The notes: generated by a model from the sequence alone, not told the origin. A stretch of DNA of 64,000 nucleotides from Prevotellaceae bacterium (GCA_028723455.1 JAQYEW010000027.1:1-64000), one strand, 5' to 3'; numbered from the stretch's first letter, positions 19,086 to 29,508 are shown. Program-made: numbers and translations.

Positions 19086-20630
19086 ATGCCAACATCTTCA
19101 GCAGGCTCACGCGGCCGCAAAAGAAGCGAAAAGATAGTGGAGGTGCCCCAAACGGATGCCTTTGGACACAAGCAGCCGCAGCAGCTTGACTTTGAGGAGG
19201 CTGTTTTGGGTGCGCTTCTTATCGAGCAGGATGCCTATAGCCAAGTGAGCTCTTTCCTGAAGCCCGACATGTTCTATGACCACCGCCATCAGTTGATTTA
19301 CGAGGCGGTTCAGTCGTTGAGCGTAAACCAACGGCCTGTGGACGTGCTGACTGTGCCCCAATACATGGAATCACAAGGCACGCTGGAGGAAGCTGGCGGT
19401 GCTTATTACGTGGCCAAACTGGCGCAGGATGTGATTACAAGTGCGCACATCGAGTACCAAGCGAAGATTATCCTGCAAAAGTATCAGGCCCGCCAGCTGA
19501 TAACCTATGCCAGCAGACTTATTCACGATGCCTTTGACGAGACTACGGACGTTGCCGATCTGATGAACTTCGCCGAGGGGCATCTCTTTGAACTGACCCA
19601 ACAGACGCAGACTAAATCTTATTCTCAGATAAATCCAGTCATTACCCAAGCCATCGAGCAGATAAAACTGGCGGCTCAGAACGAAGGCGGCTTGAGCGGT
19701 CTGCCTTCGGGCTTTGAGAAAGTGGACAAGATGACGAACGGATGGCAGAAGAGCGACCTTATCATCATTGCGGCTCGTCCTGCGATGGGTAAGACGGCTT
19801 TTGTGCTGAGCATGGTGAAGAACATGGCGGTGGACCAGCGTATCCCCGTGGCCATGTTCTCCTTGGAGATGAGCAATGTGCAGCTTGTGAACCGCCTGAT
19901 TCAGAACGTTTGTGATATCAAGGGTGATAAGATCAAGAGCGGACAGTTGGAAAAATATGAATGGGAACAGCTGGACAATCGCGTCAACCAGTTGATTGAT
20001 GCGCCCGTGTTTGTGGACGACACACCTTCTCTTTCCATCTTCGAGTTACGCACAAAGGCGCGCCGCCTGGTACGAGAACATGGTGTGAAGATGATAATGA
20101 TTGACTATCTCCAGCTGATGAATGCCTCGGGCATGAGTTTCGGCAACCGTCAGGAAGAGGTGAGCACCATCAGCCGCAACCTGAAGGCGCTGGCCAAGGA
20201 ACTGAACATTCCCATCATCGCCCTGAGCCAGCTGAACCGTGCGACGGAGAATCGCGAGGGTTCGCAAGGCAAACGCCCTCAGTTGAGCGACCTGCGCGAA
20301 TCGGGAGCCATCGAACAGGATGCCGATATGGTATGCTTTATCCATCGTCCGGAGTATTACAAGTTGCCGGAGGAAAATGGTGTGGATATGCGCGGAAAGG
20401 CAGAGTTGATAATTGCCAAGCATCGTAGTGGTGCCGTTGGTACGGCCGTGTTGCGTTTCCATGCTGACTATGCCCGCTTCGAGAACCTGAACGCCGCCAA
20501 CAGTATTCCCGTTCCCGGAGAGCAGACCTTTATGTCGAGCATTGACCAGGCGCAGATTGATGCCATACATGCCGAGGCCGGTTCGCTGAATCTGAACCTC
20601 CCACCGATGGATAATGATGTTCCTTTCTAA
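19086..20630 (+). CDS. dnaB: Replicative DNA helicase
   Basis: DFEEAVLGALLIEQDAY, GLPSGFEKVDKMTNGWQKSDLIIIAARPAMGKTAF, SLEMSNVQLVNR, DYLQLM, LSQLNRATENR. Confidence 0.97.
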   Translation: MPTSSAGSRGRKRSEKIVEVPQTDAFGHKQPQQLDFEEAVLGALLIEQDAYSQVSSFLKPDMFYDHRHQLIYEAVQSLSVNQRPVDVLTVPQYMESQGTLEEAGGAYYVAKLAQDVITSAHIEYQAKIILQKYQARQLITYASRLIHDAFDETTDVADLMNFAEGHLFELTQQTQTKSYSQINPVITQAIEQIKLAAQNEGGLSGLPSGFEKVDKMTNGWQKSDLIIIAARPAMGKTAFVLSMVKNMAVDQRIPVAMFSLEMSNVQLVNRLIQNVCDIKGDKIKSGQLEKYEWEQLDNRVNQLIDAPVFVDDTPSLSIFELRTKARRLVREHGVKMIMIDYLQLMNASGMSFGNRQEEVSTISRNLKALAKELNIPIIALSQLNRATENREGSQGKRPQLSDLRESGAIEQDADMVCFIHRPEYYKLPEENGVDMRGKAELIIAKHRSGAVGTAVLRFHADYARFENLNAANSIPVPGEQTFMSSIDQAQIDAIHAEAGSLNLNLPPMDNDVPF

Positions 20631-20639
20631 GTAAATTGT

Positions 20640-21140
20640 ATGGCAGAAGAACTGATTGTTTCGCAGGGCACGAAGGAGGATATGTACGAAACCCTCCTGC
20701 CCCAGATAGCGAGCGTGATAGAGGATGAACCGGACCTTGTCGCTAATATGGCCAATGTAAGCGCGATGCTTGCGGACACTTTCCGTCATTGGTGGACGGG
20801 CTTTTACCGTGTTCAAGGGGAAGAACTGGTGTTGGGTCCCTTTCAGGGGCCGCTGGCTTGTACACGTATCCGCCGCGGGCGTGGCGTGTGCGGCACGGCT
20901 TGGGAGCAGGCAAAGACAATTATCGTGCCCGACGTGGACCAGTTTCCAGGGCACATCGCTTGCAGCAGCCTGTCGCGCAGCGAAATCGTAGTGCCCTTGT
21001 TCCAATCGGGCAGGGTGGTGGCCGTCTTGGACATTGACAGTAAAGAATTAAACACCTTTGATGCGGTTGACGCACACTACTTGGAACGTTTGGCTGAACT
21101 AATGAGTTCATCCCTTTGTCTTTCCGCAAAAAACTTGTAA
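20640..21140 (+). CDS. GAF-domain protein, free methionine-(R)-sulfoxide reductase (fRMsr) type
   Basis: WWTGFYRV, RGRGVCGTAWEQ, HIACSSLSRSEIVVPLFQSGRVVAVLDIDS signature. Confidence 0.88.
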   Translation: MAEELIVSQGTKEDMYETLLPQIASVIEDEPDLVANMANVSAMLADTFRHWWTGFYRVQGEELVLGPFQGPLACTRIRRGRGVCGTAWEQAKTIIVPDVDQFPGHIACSSLSRSEIVVPLFQSGRVVAVLDIDSKELNTFDAVDAHYLERLAELMSSSLCLSAKNL

Positions 21141-21145
21141 CTTTG
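21115..21145 (+). promoter_or_regulatory. pheT promoter overlapping the 3' end of the fRMsr gene
   Basis: TTTG (21115-21118)-N19-TAACTTTG (21138-21145). Confidence 0.65.
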
Positions 21146-21177
21146 CAAGGATTTTTGTTGAATAAACACATATTGTC

Positions 21178-23685
21178 ATGAATATATCCTATAAATGGTT
21201 GAAGGACTATGTCAGTTTCGACCTTAGCGCACAGCAAGTGGCCGACGCCCTTACCAGCATTGGTTTGGAAGTGGACGGCATCGAAGAGGTGCAAAGCATC
21301 CGCGGAGGCCTGAAGGGTATCCAGGTGGGTCATGTGCTCAGCTGCGTGCCTCACCCCAATAGCGACCACATGCACGTGTGTCATGTGGATCTGGGCGAGG
21401 GCGAACCTACGCAGATCGTCTGCGGCGCTGCGAACGTGGCTGCCGGTCAGAAGGTAATGGTAGCCACCTTGGGCACCAAGCTCTATGACGGCGACCAGGA
21501 GTTCACCATCAAGAAGAGCAAGCTGCGCGGTCTGGAGAGCAACGGAATGATCTGTGCCGAGGACGAGATTGGCGTGGGTACAAGCCACGACGGCATCATC
21601 GTTCTGCCTGAGGATACGCCCGTAGGTATGCCCGCCGCCCAATATTACAATCTGGAGAGCGATTACGTGATAGAGGTGGACATTACCGCCAATCGTGCCG
21701 ATGCTTGCAGCCACTATGGCGTAGCGCGCGACCTGTATGCCTATCTTGTGCAGCATGGCTACGAGACCCGTCTGCACCGCCCCTCCGCCGAGGCTTTCCA
21801 AGTGGATAACGAGGACCTGAATATTGATGTGGTGGTGGAGAACGGCGAGGCTTGCGCACACTATGTTGCCCTTAGCCTGACGGACTGTGAGGTGAAGGAA
21901 AGCCCCGAGTGGCTGAAGAACCGCCTTACCACCATCGGTCTGCGCCCCATCAATAACATCGTGGATATAACCAATTACATCATGATGGCCTATGGACAGC
22001 CTCTTCACTGCTTCGACGCAGATATGGTTGCTGGCCGCAAGATTGTGGTAAAGACTCTGCCCGAGGGCACACCTTTCATCACTTTGGATGGCGAGGAGCA
22101 TAAACTCAGTCAGTACGACCTGGCCATCTGTAATGCCGAGGAGCCTATGTGCATCGCCGGTGTGTTCGGCGGCAAGGGCAGCGGCACCTACGACACCACG
22201 CGCAACGTGGTGCTGGAGAGTGCTTATTTCAACCCCACTTGGATTCGCAAGAGCGCACGCCGGCACGGTCTCAGCACCGATGCTTCCTTCCGTTTCGAGC
22301 GTGGCATTGACCCCGCAGGCCAACTGTATGCCATTCAGCAGGCGGCTTTGATGGCAAAGGAACTGGCCGGCGCCAAGGTGAGCATGCAGGTGAAGGACGT
22401 TGTGGCGCGCGAAGTACCCCATCACTTTACCGTTGAGCTTAACTACGATTATGCTTTCAGGCTCATTGGCAAGCAGATCGGCAAGGAAACCATCAAGAGC
22501 ATTGTCCGCACGATGGAGATGCAGATTGTATCGGAGAGTGATGAGGATTTGACTTTGCAGGTACCCGCTTACCGTGTGGACGTGCAGCGTCCTTGCGATG
22601 TTGTCGAGGACATTCTGCGCATCTACGGTTACAACAATATCGAGTTGGGTTCACAGCTCAACAGTTCGCTCAACGTGAAGAGCGATGCGGACAACAGTTA
22701 CAAGCTGCAAAACCTGGTAAGCGAGCAGCTGGTGGGCGCCGGTTTCCGTGAAATCCTGAACAACAGCCTGCAACGTGGTGCGCTGTACGAAGACCTTGAG
22801 GCGCTGAAGCAAGAGAATTGCGTCCAACTGCTGAATCCTCTGAGCCAGGAACTGAACACCCTGCGCCAGACCCTCCTTTTCGGCGGACTGGACAGCATTG
22901 CGCGCAATATCAGCCACCGTATGCCCAACCAATTCATGTTCGAGTTCGGCAACACCTATTATTATCATGCGGAGCGTCGCGATGCCGGCATTACCGCCGA
23001 GAGCAGCAGCCGGGACTCAGAGGTGATCAGGCACATCCTGGATCCCTACAGCGAGGAACTGCACTTGGGACTTTGGGTAACGGGCAAGCGTGTCAGCGGC
23101 AGCTGGATACATGCCGACGAGGATACTACCTTCTACGAACTTAAAGCCCACGTGCTGAATATCCTTCAGCGTATCGGCGTGCCTTTTGGTGCTTTGGTGT
23201 TCGCTCAGGGCAAGAGCGACCTCTATTCCAAGAGCCTCGTAATCCAGAACCGTGGCGGAAAGACGCTTGCGGAACTGGGCATCGTTAGTACGAAGGCATT
23301 GAAACGCTGTGGCGTGCAGCAGCCCGTTTATTTTGCGGAGCTGAATTGGACCCTGCTGATGAAGGCAATCAAGAACACCAAGGTGTTGTTCAGCGAAATC
23401 AGCAAGTTCCCGGCCGTCAGCCGCGATCTGGCCCTGCTCTTGGACAAGCACGTGGAGTTCACTCAAATCGAACAGATTGCCTACGCTGCAGAGAAGAAAC
23501 TGCTGAAGGAGGTGCGCTTGTTCGACGTGTACGAGGGCGACAAACTGCCCGAGGGCAAGAAGAGCTATGCGGTGAACTTCACCTTGCAGGACAGCACCAA
23601 GACCCTGAACGACAAGGCCATTGACGCCATCATGCAGAAACTCATCAAGAACCTGACCACGCAACTACATGCCGAATTGCGTTAA
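21178..23685 (+). CDS. pheT: Phenylalanyl-tRNA synthetase beta subunit
   Basis: MNISYKWLKDYV..., tRNA-binding domain VGHVLSCVPHPNSDHMHVCHVD, GLRPINNIVDITNYIMMAYGQPLHCFDAD, C-terminal anticodon-binding-like domain. Confidence 0.97.
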   Translation: MNISYKWLKDYVSFDLSAQQVADALTSIGLEVDGIEEVQSIRGGLKGIQVGHVLSCVPHPNSDHMHVCHVDLGEGEPTQIVCGAANVAAGQKVMVATLGTKLYDGDQEFTIKKSKLRGLESNGMICAEDEIGVGTSHDGIIVLPEDTPVGMPAAQYYNLESDYVIEVDITANRADACSHYGVARDLYAYLVQHGYETRLHRPSAEAFQVDNEDLNIDVVVENGEACAHYVALSLTDCEVKESPEWLKNRLTTIGLRPINNIVDITNYIMMAYGQPLHCFDADMVAGRKIVVKTLPEGTPFITLDGEEHKLSQYDLAICNAEEPMCIAGVFGGKGSGTYDTTRNVVLESAYFNPTWIRKSARRHGLSTDASFRFERGIDPAGQLYAIQQAALMAKELAGAKVSMQVKDVVAREVPHHFTVELNYDYAFRLIGKQIGKETIKSIVRTMEMQIVSESDEDLTLQVPAYRVDVQRPCDVVEDILRIYGYNNIELGSQLNSSLNVKSDADNSYKLQNLVSEQLVGAGFREILNNSLQRGALYEDLEALKQENCVQLLNPLSQELNTLRQTLLFGGLDSIARNISHRMPNQFMFEFGNTYYYHAERRDAGITAESSSRDSEVIRHILDPYSEELHLGLWVTGKRVSGSWIHADEDTTFYELKAHVLNILQRIGVPFGALVFAQGKSDLYSKSLVIQNRGGKTLAELGIVSTKALKRCGVQQPVYFAELNWTLLMKAIKNTKVLFSEISKFPAVSRDLALLLDKHVEFTQIEQIAYAAEKKLLKEVRLFDVYEGDKLPEGKKSYAVNFTLQDSTKTLNDKAIDAIMQKLIKNLTTQLHAELR

Positions 23686-23720
23686 TCATAACAAAAACAT
23701 AAAAATATCATACAAAAACA

Positions 23721-24449
23721 ATGGGAAGAGCATTTGAATACCGCAAAGCAGCCAAGATGAAACGTTGGGGCCACATGGCCAAGACATTTACGCGTCTGGG
23801 CAAGCAGATTGCCATTGCAGTAAAGGCAGGCGGTCCCGAACCCGAGAATAACCCCGCGCTGCGTAGCGTCATCGCTGTCTGCAAGCGCGAGAACATGCCC
23901 AAGGACAACATCGACCGCGCCATCAAGAACGCGATGGGCAAGGACCAGAGCGACTACAAGAGCGTTACCTACGAAGGATATGGCCCCCACGGCGTTGCCA
24001 TTCTGGTGGACACGCTTACGGACAACACCACGCGTACCGTGGCCGATGTGCGCAGCGTATTTAATAAGTTCTCCGGCAACATGGGCACCACGGGCAGCCT
24101 TTCTTTCCTCTTCGACCACAAGTGCGTGTTCACTTTCAAGCAGAAGCCCGGTATGGATATGGATGATTTCGTACTGGAAATGATTGATTACGGTATGGAC
24201 GAGGACTTCGACATCGACGAAGAAGAGGGCACAGTTACCATCTATGGCGCACCCTCCAGCTACAACGAGATCCAGAAGAAACTGGAGGCTGACGGCTACG
24301 AGGACGTTGGCGGCGAGTTCACCTATATCCCCAACGACACCAAGGCCGTTACAGCCGAGGAGCGTGAGACCATTGACAAGATGGTGGCTAAGTTGGAGGA
24401 TTTCGACGACGTGCAGACCGTTTACACCAATCTGGCACCTGAGGCTTAA
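23721..24449 (+). CDS. YebC/PmpR-family (TACO1-like) regulatory/translation factor
   Basis: MGRAFEYRKAAKMKRWGHMAKTFTRLGKQIAIAVKAGGPEPENNPALR...NMPKDNIDRAI. Confidence 0.95.
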   Translation: MGRAFEYRKAAKMKRWGHMAKTFTRLGKQIAIAVKAGGPEPENNPALRSVIAVCKRENMPKDNIDRAIKNAMGKDQSDYKSVTYEGYGPHGVAILVDTLTDNTTRTVADVRSVFNKFSGNMGTTGSLSFLFDHKCVFTFKQKPGMDMDDFVLEMIDYGMDEDFDIDEEEGTVTIYGAPSSYNEIQKKLEADGYEDVGGEFTYIPNDTKAVTAEERETIDKMVAKLEDFDDVQTVYTNLAPEA

Positions 24450-24471
24450 GCAGGCGGCAGAACCCCCGAAT

Positions 24472-24514
24472 AATGCTGTTTTGTGGCAAAATGTCATAAG
24501 ACAGCATTTTTTTT
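24472..24514 (+). terminator. Intrinsic terminator after the pheT-yebC unit
   Basis: AATGCTGT...ACAGCATT stem followed by TTTTTTTT. Confidence 0.75.
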
Positions 24515-24609
24515 GCTCTTCCGCGTACGTTGTATCGGAATAAATCCTATATTTGTCCCATATTACAACAACAAAACGTAAGTATAACCAAATACTAAAT
24601 CTTACAACC

Positions 24610-25947
24610 ATGGACATTAAGAAAATCATGCAACAGCTGGAGGCCAAGCACCCTGGCGAGAAAGAGTACCTGCAGGCCGTAAGCGAAGTGCTAATGAGCA
24701 TCGAGGAGGTGTACAACCAGCACCCCGAGTTCGAGAAAGCGAAGCTTATCGAGCGCCTTGTCGAGCCGGAGCGTATCATCACCTTCCGTGTGCCTTGGGT
24801 GGACGACAAGGGCGAGATTCAGGTGAATCTGGGCTATCGTGTGCAGTTCAACAGCGCCATCGGCCCCTACAAGGGCGGTCTTCGTTTCCATGCGAGTGTG
24901 AATCTCTCTATCCTCAAGTTCCTGGGCTTTGAGCAGACCTTCAAGAACGCCCTTACAACCCTGCCGATGGGAGGTGGCAAAGGCGGTAGCGATTTCAGCC
25001 CCCGCGGAAAGAGCGATGCCGAAATCATGCGTTTCTGTCAGGCCTTCATGAGTGAGCTTTACAGACATATTGGTCCCGAGATTGACATTCCCGCCGGCGA
25101 TATCGGTGTGGGTGCACGTGAAATCGGCTATCTTTTTGGTCAGTACAAGAAACTTACCCGCGATTGGAGCGGTGTGCTTACGGGCAAGGGGCTCTCTTAT
25201 GGCGGCAGCCTGATCCGTCCCGAGGCTACGGGCTTTGGCGGCCTCTATTTTGTCAACCAGATGTTGCAGACACGTGGCATCGACATCAAGGGCAAGACGG
25301 TGGCTGTGAGCGGTTTCGGCAATGTGGCCTGGGGTGCTGTAACGAAAGCCACACAATTAGGAGCCAAGGTGGTTGCCATCAGCGGTCCCGACGGTTATAT
25401 CTATGACCCCGACGGCATCTGTGGCGAAAAGATCGACTATATGCTGGAGTTGCGCAACAGCGGCAATGACATCTGCCAGCCCTATGCCGACGAGTTCCCC
25501 GGCGCAACCTTCGTTGCGGGCCGGAAACCCTGGGAGGTGAAGTGCGACATCGCCTTGTGCTGCGCCACACAGAACGAGCTGGATGGCGAGGATGCCAGAC
25601 TCCTGATTGCCAACGGCGTTCAGTGTGTGGGTGAAATCAGCAACATGGGCTGCACGCCCGAGGCTATTGACGCCTTCGTTGGTGCCAAGATGCTGTACGC
25701 TCCCGGTAAGGCCGTGAACGCAGGCGGCGTTGCCACCAGTTGTCTGGAGATGAGCCAGAACGCCATGCACATCAGTTGGAGCGCGGAGGAAGTGGACCAG
25801 AAGCTGCACCAGATCATGAGTGCCATCCATGCGCAGTGCGTAACCTACGGCACGGAGCCTGACGGCTATATCAACTACGTGAAGGGCGCCAACATCGCCG
25901 GCTTCATGAAGGTGGCCAAGGCCATGATGGCGCAGGGTGTCGTTTGA
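24610..25947 (+). CDS. gdhA: NADP-type glutamate dehydrogenase
   Basis: RVPWVDDKGEIQVNLGYRVQFNSAIGPYKGGLRFH, LPMGGGKGGSDF, AGDIGVGAREIGYLFGQYK; start at MDIKKIMQQ. Confidence 0.96.
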   Translation: MDIKKIMQQLEAKHPGEKEYLQAVSEVLMSIEEVYNQHPEFEKAKLIERLVEPERIITFRVPWVDDKGEIQVNLGYRVQFNSAIGPYKGGLRFHASVNLSILKFLGFEQTFKNALTTLPMGGGKGGSDFSPRGKSDAEIMRFCQAFMSELYRHIGPEIDIPAGDIGVGAREIGYLFGQYKKLTRDWSGVLTGKGLSYGGSLIRPEATGFGGLYFVNQMLQTRGIDIKGKTVAVSGFGNVAWGAVTKATQLGAKVVAISGPDGYIYDPDGICGEKIDYMLELRNSGNDICQPYADEFPGATFVAGRKPWEVKCDIALCCATQNELDGEDARLLIANGVQCVGEISNMGCTPEAIDAFVGAKMLYAPGKAVNAGGVATSCLEMSQNAMHISWSAEEVDQKLHQIMSAIHAQCVTYGTEPDGYINYVKGANIAGFMKVAKAMMAQGVV

Positions 25948-25967
25948 TTTCTCCTGTGTAGATTATT

Positions 25968-26030
25968 AGGCGGGTCTTGCGGTTGAACATTTTTTCCTGG
26001 TGTTCATAGCCGCAAGACCCGCCTTTCTTT
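25968..26030 (+). terminator. Intrinsic terminator of gdhA
   Basis: AGGCGGGTCTTGCGG..TGAACA-loop-TGTTCA..CCGCAAGACCCGCCT followed by TTCTTTTT. Confidence 0.85.
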
Positions 26031-26514
26031 TTGTCATCTTTTCCCTGATTTTCGCTTACATTCTGACTTTCCAAAATTGTTCTTGACGCCGTTCCTTGCG
26101 GCTGAGCCTGACATTCTTTCCGAATTTTCGTGTTTTAACAGGTGCTGGTATTCAGTCGTTTATGTTGTCCTCTGGCATTGGGCGTTCCTCAATTAACACG
26201 TGAAAAGCCCTTTTCTGGGCAAAATCGAATCAGGTATTTCATCAAAAACATATATAAGAAATCTCCAAAACATATATTTGATTGGTTTGAATCATCTATA
26301 TGTTTCGTTTTCAGCTTCGGAAATCCTCTGAAAACGCTTTCGGAATGCTTCTCGGTTCTCTAAAAGAGAAATCTTCGTACAACTTTCGGAAATATCATTT
26401 TGGGTAAAAACCCTTTGTTTTGCTTTCATTCTGATTTTGCGAATACGGGGAAAACCAAGCCGATGTTTCGTTGCCTGGTGATGAGGCACCTCCAAACAGG
26501 GATGGTCGGACCAA

Positions 26515-27627
26515 TTAGATGCTGGGCGTCCAGCTCACCAGATCATCAACGATTTTGTCGTTGTCGTCCGTGATGTCCAAGATGAGGTTTCTGTATTTTC
26601 CCCGCTCTACAAGGTCCTGAATCAGCGGATAGACGGGCATTTCACGCGTCCAATAATCTGTGCCTAAGAAGATCATCGGACTGGAATAACCGAAACTGAG
26701 ATAGTGGTTTTGTACCGCCTCTTGGAAGATTTCCTGCATGGTGCCGGCACTGCCGGGCGTGAAAACGATGCCGCCCATCGCCAGCGTCAGGATGCCGTCC
26801 TCGCGGATGCTGTTGTCAAAGTATTTTGCGATGTGTGTGGCTAACGGTGTGGCGGGCTCATGTCCATAAAGCCAGGTGGGGATGCCCACGCTGTAATAGG
26901 TGTTTTGCGGGAATCGCCCGCGCACTTTCAGCGCCGCTTCCAGCCAGAGAGGGTCGGTAAACTCCGCCGCCTCGGACAGCAGGCTTAGGGCTTCCTGTAG
27001 TTCCGTATCGCTGCGCCCGGCCATCCATGCGCCTAAGTGGGTGGCTTCCATAGCGCCCGGTCCGCCTCCGCTTATCATGAGTTTGCCGCGTTCGGTGAGA
27101 GCTTTTGCCATGCTGGCTACGGTGGCGAAGCGAGGGTCGTTGCGTGCGATGGCATGGCCGCCCATAACGCCCACGACATCCGTTTCCTTATAAGCCGATA
27201 GAAACTCGTGCAGGGCGCTGCTGATGCTATGGTCGTGCAGTGTGCGGGCCAGGGTTTCCTTGATGTCCGTACTCCGTTTGCCGAATTCCAGGTAATGCTT
27301 GTAAACGCGTTGGTCGTAACAAGACTTCATGCTTTCGGGCTGGCCTGCCTGATAGTTGTCGTAGAGGTCGTCAGAGGTATAGAGGGTGCTGCGGAATGTG
27401 AACAGCTCGCCCATATTGGGAAAGACAAGGCTGTCCGCAAGTTTGCACTTTAGCCCGTGAGGCATTTTGCATCCAATGAAAAGACAACCCCTGAAGGTGT
27501 AGTTGAGTGCCTCCTGGGGTATGGTGATTCCTTGAAATGCCGTGCGTTTGATATGTTTGTCCCGGTGGGTTTCAAATAGTTCCAGGCAATCCTCCAAGGT
27601 AAGTATCTTCCGATAGTTTTGGCGCAT
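26515..27627 (-). CDS. LOG-family (cytokinin riboside phosphoribohydrolase/Rossmann) protein
   Basis: GVMGGHAIARND..., MISGGGPGAMEATHLGAW, FTPGSAGTMQEIFQEA (PGGxGTxxE-type). Confidence 0.8.
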   Translation of the reverse strand: MRQNYRKILTLEDCLELFETHRDKHIKRTAFQGITIPQEALNYTFRGCLFIGCKMPHGLKCKLADSLVFPNMGELFTFRSTLYTSDDLYDNYQAGQPESMKSCYDQRVYKHYLEFGKRSTDIKETLARTLHDHSISSALHEFLSAYKETDVVGVMGGHAIARNDPRFATVASMAKALTERGKLMISGGGPGAMEATHLGAWMAGRSDTELQEALSLLSEAAEFTDPLWLEAALKVRGRFPQNTYYSVGIPTWLYGHEPATPLATHIAKYFDNSIREDGILTLAMGGIVFTPGSAGTMQEIFQEAVQNHYLSFGYSSPMIFLGTDYWTREMPVYPLIQDLVERGKYRNLILDITDDNDKIVDDLVSWTPSI

Positions 27628-27633
27628 AGGGTC

Positions 27634-28959
27634 TTATGTTTTTTCTGTTCCGGCCATGGGCTTGTCCCCGTCTTTGAGACAGGCATCCCGGCGCAGATGC
27701 AGGATGTTGTGCCATTCCGTGTTGCCCTTTGTCCAGAGATAGGAAAGGTGTCCCGTGCCGTTTTCGTCAAGTTGCCGGATGATATGGTTGGCGGTTAGCC
27801 TGCTCAGGTCTGTCGCGGGCTGATAACAGCTTTCCGTCCCTTCCGTGTTGTATATTTCGCAGAGCAACTTGGCTTGTGTCATTTCCGCAACAAGTCCGCT
27901 GACCAATGTCTCGGGCAGGTGGGTGTCCTGTGCCAAGGATTGCACGCTGTAGGGAGTTTCCCCTTCCGCAAAGCGCTCGCATATCCGGCGCATGAGCAGG
28001 AGGCATACCGCATCGTGGTTGGCGCGGGAGAGATTGCGAATGTCATGCGTGAAGAGATAATCGTCGCCATGCTGGGAGGCATAGCAGAGCTGGCCGCAGA
28101 AGAGGCAAATATACCACGAGAACTGCATCCAAAGCATGAATAAGGGCAGGGCTGCAAAGGAGCCATAGATGGCGTTGTAGCTGGAAAGCTCGAACTGATA
28201 CTTAAAATAAAGGAATTGCAACACCTGGAACAGGATGCCGGCCAGCAGGCCAGGAGCCAATACGTGGCGCCATCTTACGTTCGTGTTGGGCATGTACTTG
28301 AAGAGTGCCGTGAAGGCCAGGGCTGCCAACAGGAGGGGGGAGTAGCGCATGATGAATTTCATCGTGCCGGAGATGACGATAAAGTCGGCATACTGGCCGG
28401 CGACGGTGGACAGGATGACGCTGAAACCGGAGGTTACGATGATAAGCAGGGGAAAGAAAAAGAAGATGGCCGTATAGTCAAACACACGCCGATAGATGTT
28501 GCGCGAGGTGGGCACGTGCCAAATGGTGTTGAATGCGCTTTCGATGCTGCTGCTCAAGTTCGTAACCGTAAAGACCAGAAACAGAAGGCCGGCACCCAAA
28601 AATACGCCGCTATGTGTGTGGTCGATGTATCGGTCCACGAAATTCAAGACTATTTCGCTGGTGTGCTGATTGCTGCCGGCACTGATGTTTTCCCGCATCC
28701 TCTGCTCGATTTCATTGCCCAGGCCAAAGCCGCGTGCGATGGCGAAGATAATGCTCAGGATGGGGACCAAGGCCAGCAGGCAGTTGTACGTCAGCGCAGA
28801 GGCGAAATTGGGAAGATTGTTCTGGTCGAAGCATTTGATGGTAATCACCAGCCGACGCAGCGTCCAAAGCGCCAAACGGGGGGCAGGGCTCAGCAGACGT
28901 TCGTCCGTCGTCCAAATGTCCTCTTGAAAGAAATTTCCTATCTGCTTGGCTGTTATCAT
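27634..28959 (-). CDS. YihY/BrkB-family inner membrane protein
   Basis: FASALTYNCLLALVPILSIIFAIARGFG, LLFLVFTVTNLSSSIESAFNTIWHV; C-terminal winged-helix-like tail; start at the internal Met (MITAKQIGNFF). Confidence 0.87.
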   Translation of the reverse strand: MITAKQIGNFFQEDIWTTDERLLSPAPRLALWTLRRLVITIKCFDQNNLPNFASALTYNCLLALVPILSIIFAIARGFGLGNEIEQRMRENISAGSNQHTSEIVLNFVDRYIDHTHSGVFLGAGLLFLVFTVTNLSSSIESAFNTIWHVPTSRNIYRRVFDYTAIFFFFPLLIIVTSGFSVILSTVAGQYADFIVISGTMKFIMRYSPLLLAALAFTALFKYMPNTNVRWRHVLAPGLLAGILFQVLQFLYFKYQFELSSYNAIYGSFAALPLFMLWMQFSWYICLFCGQLCYASQHGDDYLFTHDIRNLSRANHDAVCLLLMRRICERFAEGETPYSVQSLAQDTHLPETLVSGLVAEMTQAKLLCEIYNTEGTESCYQPATDLSRLTANHIIRQLDENGTGHLSYLWTKGNTEWHNILHLRRDACLKDGDKPMAGTEKT

Positions 28960-28981
28960 TGCGTTGTGATGTTTCAAAAAA

Positions 28982-29410
28982 GAAACGCAGATTGACTGTA
29001 AGCCGGGTTCTGTAACCATGCCAACGAACCTGATGGACCGTGCATGGCGCCTGTCATTTATCCACGACCGCTGTTGCCAGCGGCCTCTATCGTTCTACCC
29101 TCCGGCAATCGGGCAGGGGGCTACCCTCAAGCGCCGGTTTACATGAACTTTCAACTTCCGGTCGGCACAGCACCATTGTCGCCAATGGCCTGGTGGGCTC
29201 TTACCCCACCTTCTCACCCTTACCCTCGGCAGCATGCCTGGCGGCACACAGAACCGTGGGCGGTTCTTTTCTTCTGCACGGCACTGACCCTCGCGAATCA
29301 CTCCTATATTAGGGAGCGGACACCCTCTGTGTTGCCCGGACTTTCCTCTCGCTCGTCTCTGTCCTTTCGGAGGAGGCTTGCCAGCGGCAGGCTGTCACAA
29401 TCTGCGTTTC
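28982..29410 (-). ncRNA. rnpB: RNase P RNA
   Basis: Minus strand: gaggaaagtccgggcaac near the 5' end, acagaacccggcttac at the 3' end; 5' gaaacgcagattg and 3' caatctgcgtttc are complementary. Confidence 0.95.
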
Positions 29411-29417
29411 AAGACTA

Positions 29418-29449
29418 CAAATATAGGTCTTTCCTTTGGCCTATACAAC
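29418..29449 (-). promoter_or_regulatory. rnpB promoter
   Basis: Minus strand: GTTG-N20-TATATTTG, about 8 nt upstream of the RNA 5' end. Confidence 0.65.
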
Positions 29450-29508
29450 ATTAGGTTCGTTTTTCCGCTTTTTTAGGAAAGGAAGCGGTAAAAATATAAG
29501 TGTTCGGT

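Noticed and set aside
20920-22425. 501-aa minus-strand ORF antisense to pheT
   Set aside because: Codon-bias shadow of pheT; no recognisable motifs
24481-24555. Possible full gdhA promoter (TATATTTG at 24548-24555)
   Set aside because: The -7 box is good, but no TTTG at 19-21 nt; the nearest TTTG is 32 nt away inside the yebC terminator, so only a half-promoter is supported
26142-26363. 73-aa plus-strand ORF in the gdhA downstream spacer
   Set aside because: AT-rich, no motif, no convincing ribosome-binding context
29044-29454. ORFs of 90-136 aa on both strands in the rnpB region
   Set aside because: The region is RNase P RNA; ORFs are incidental
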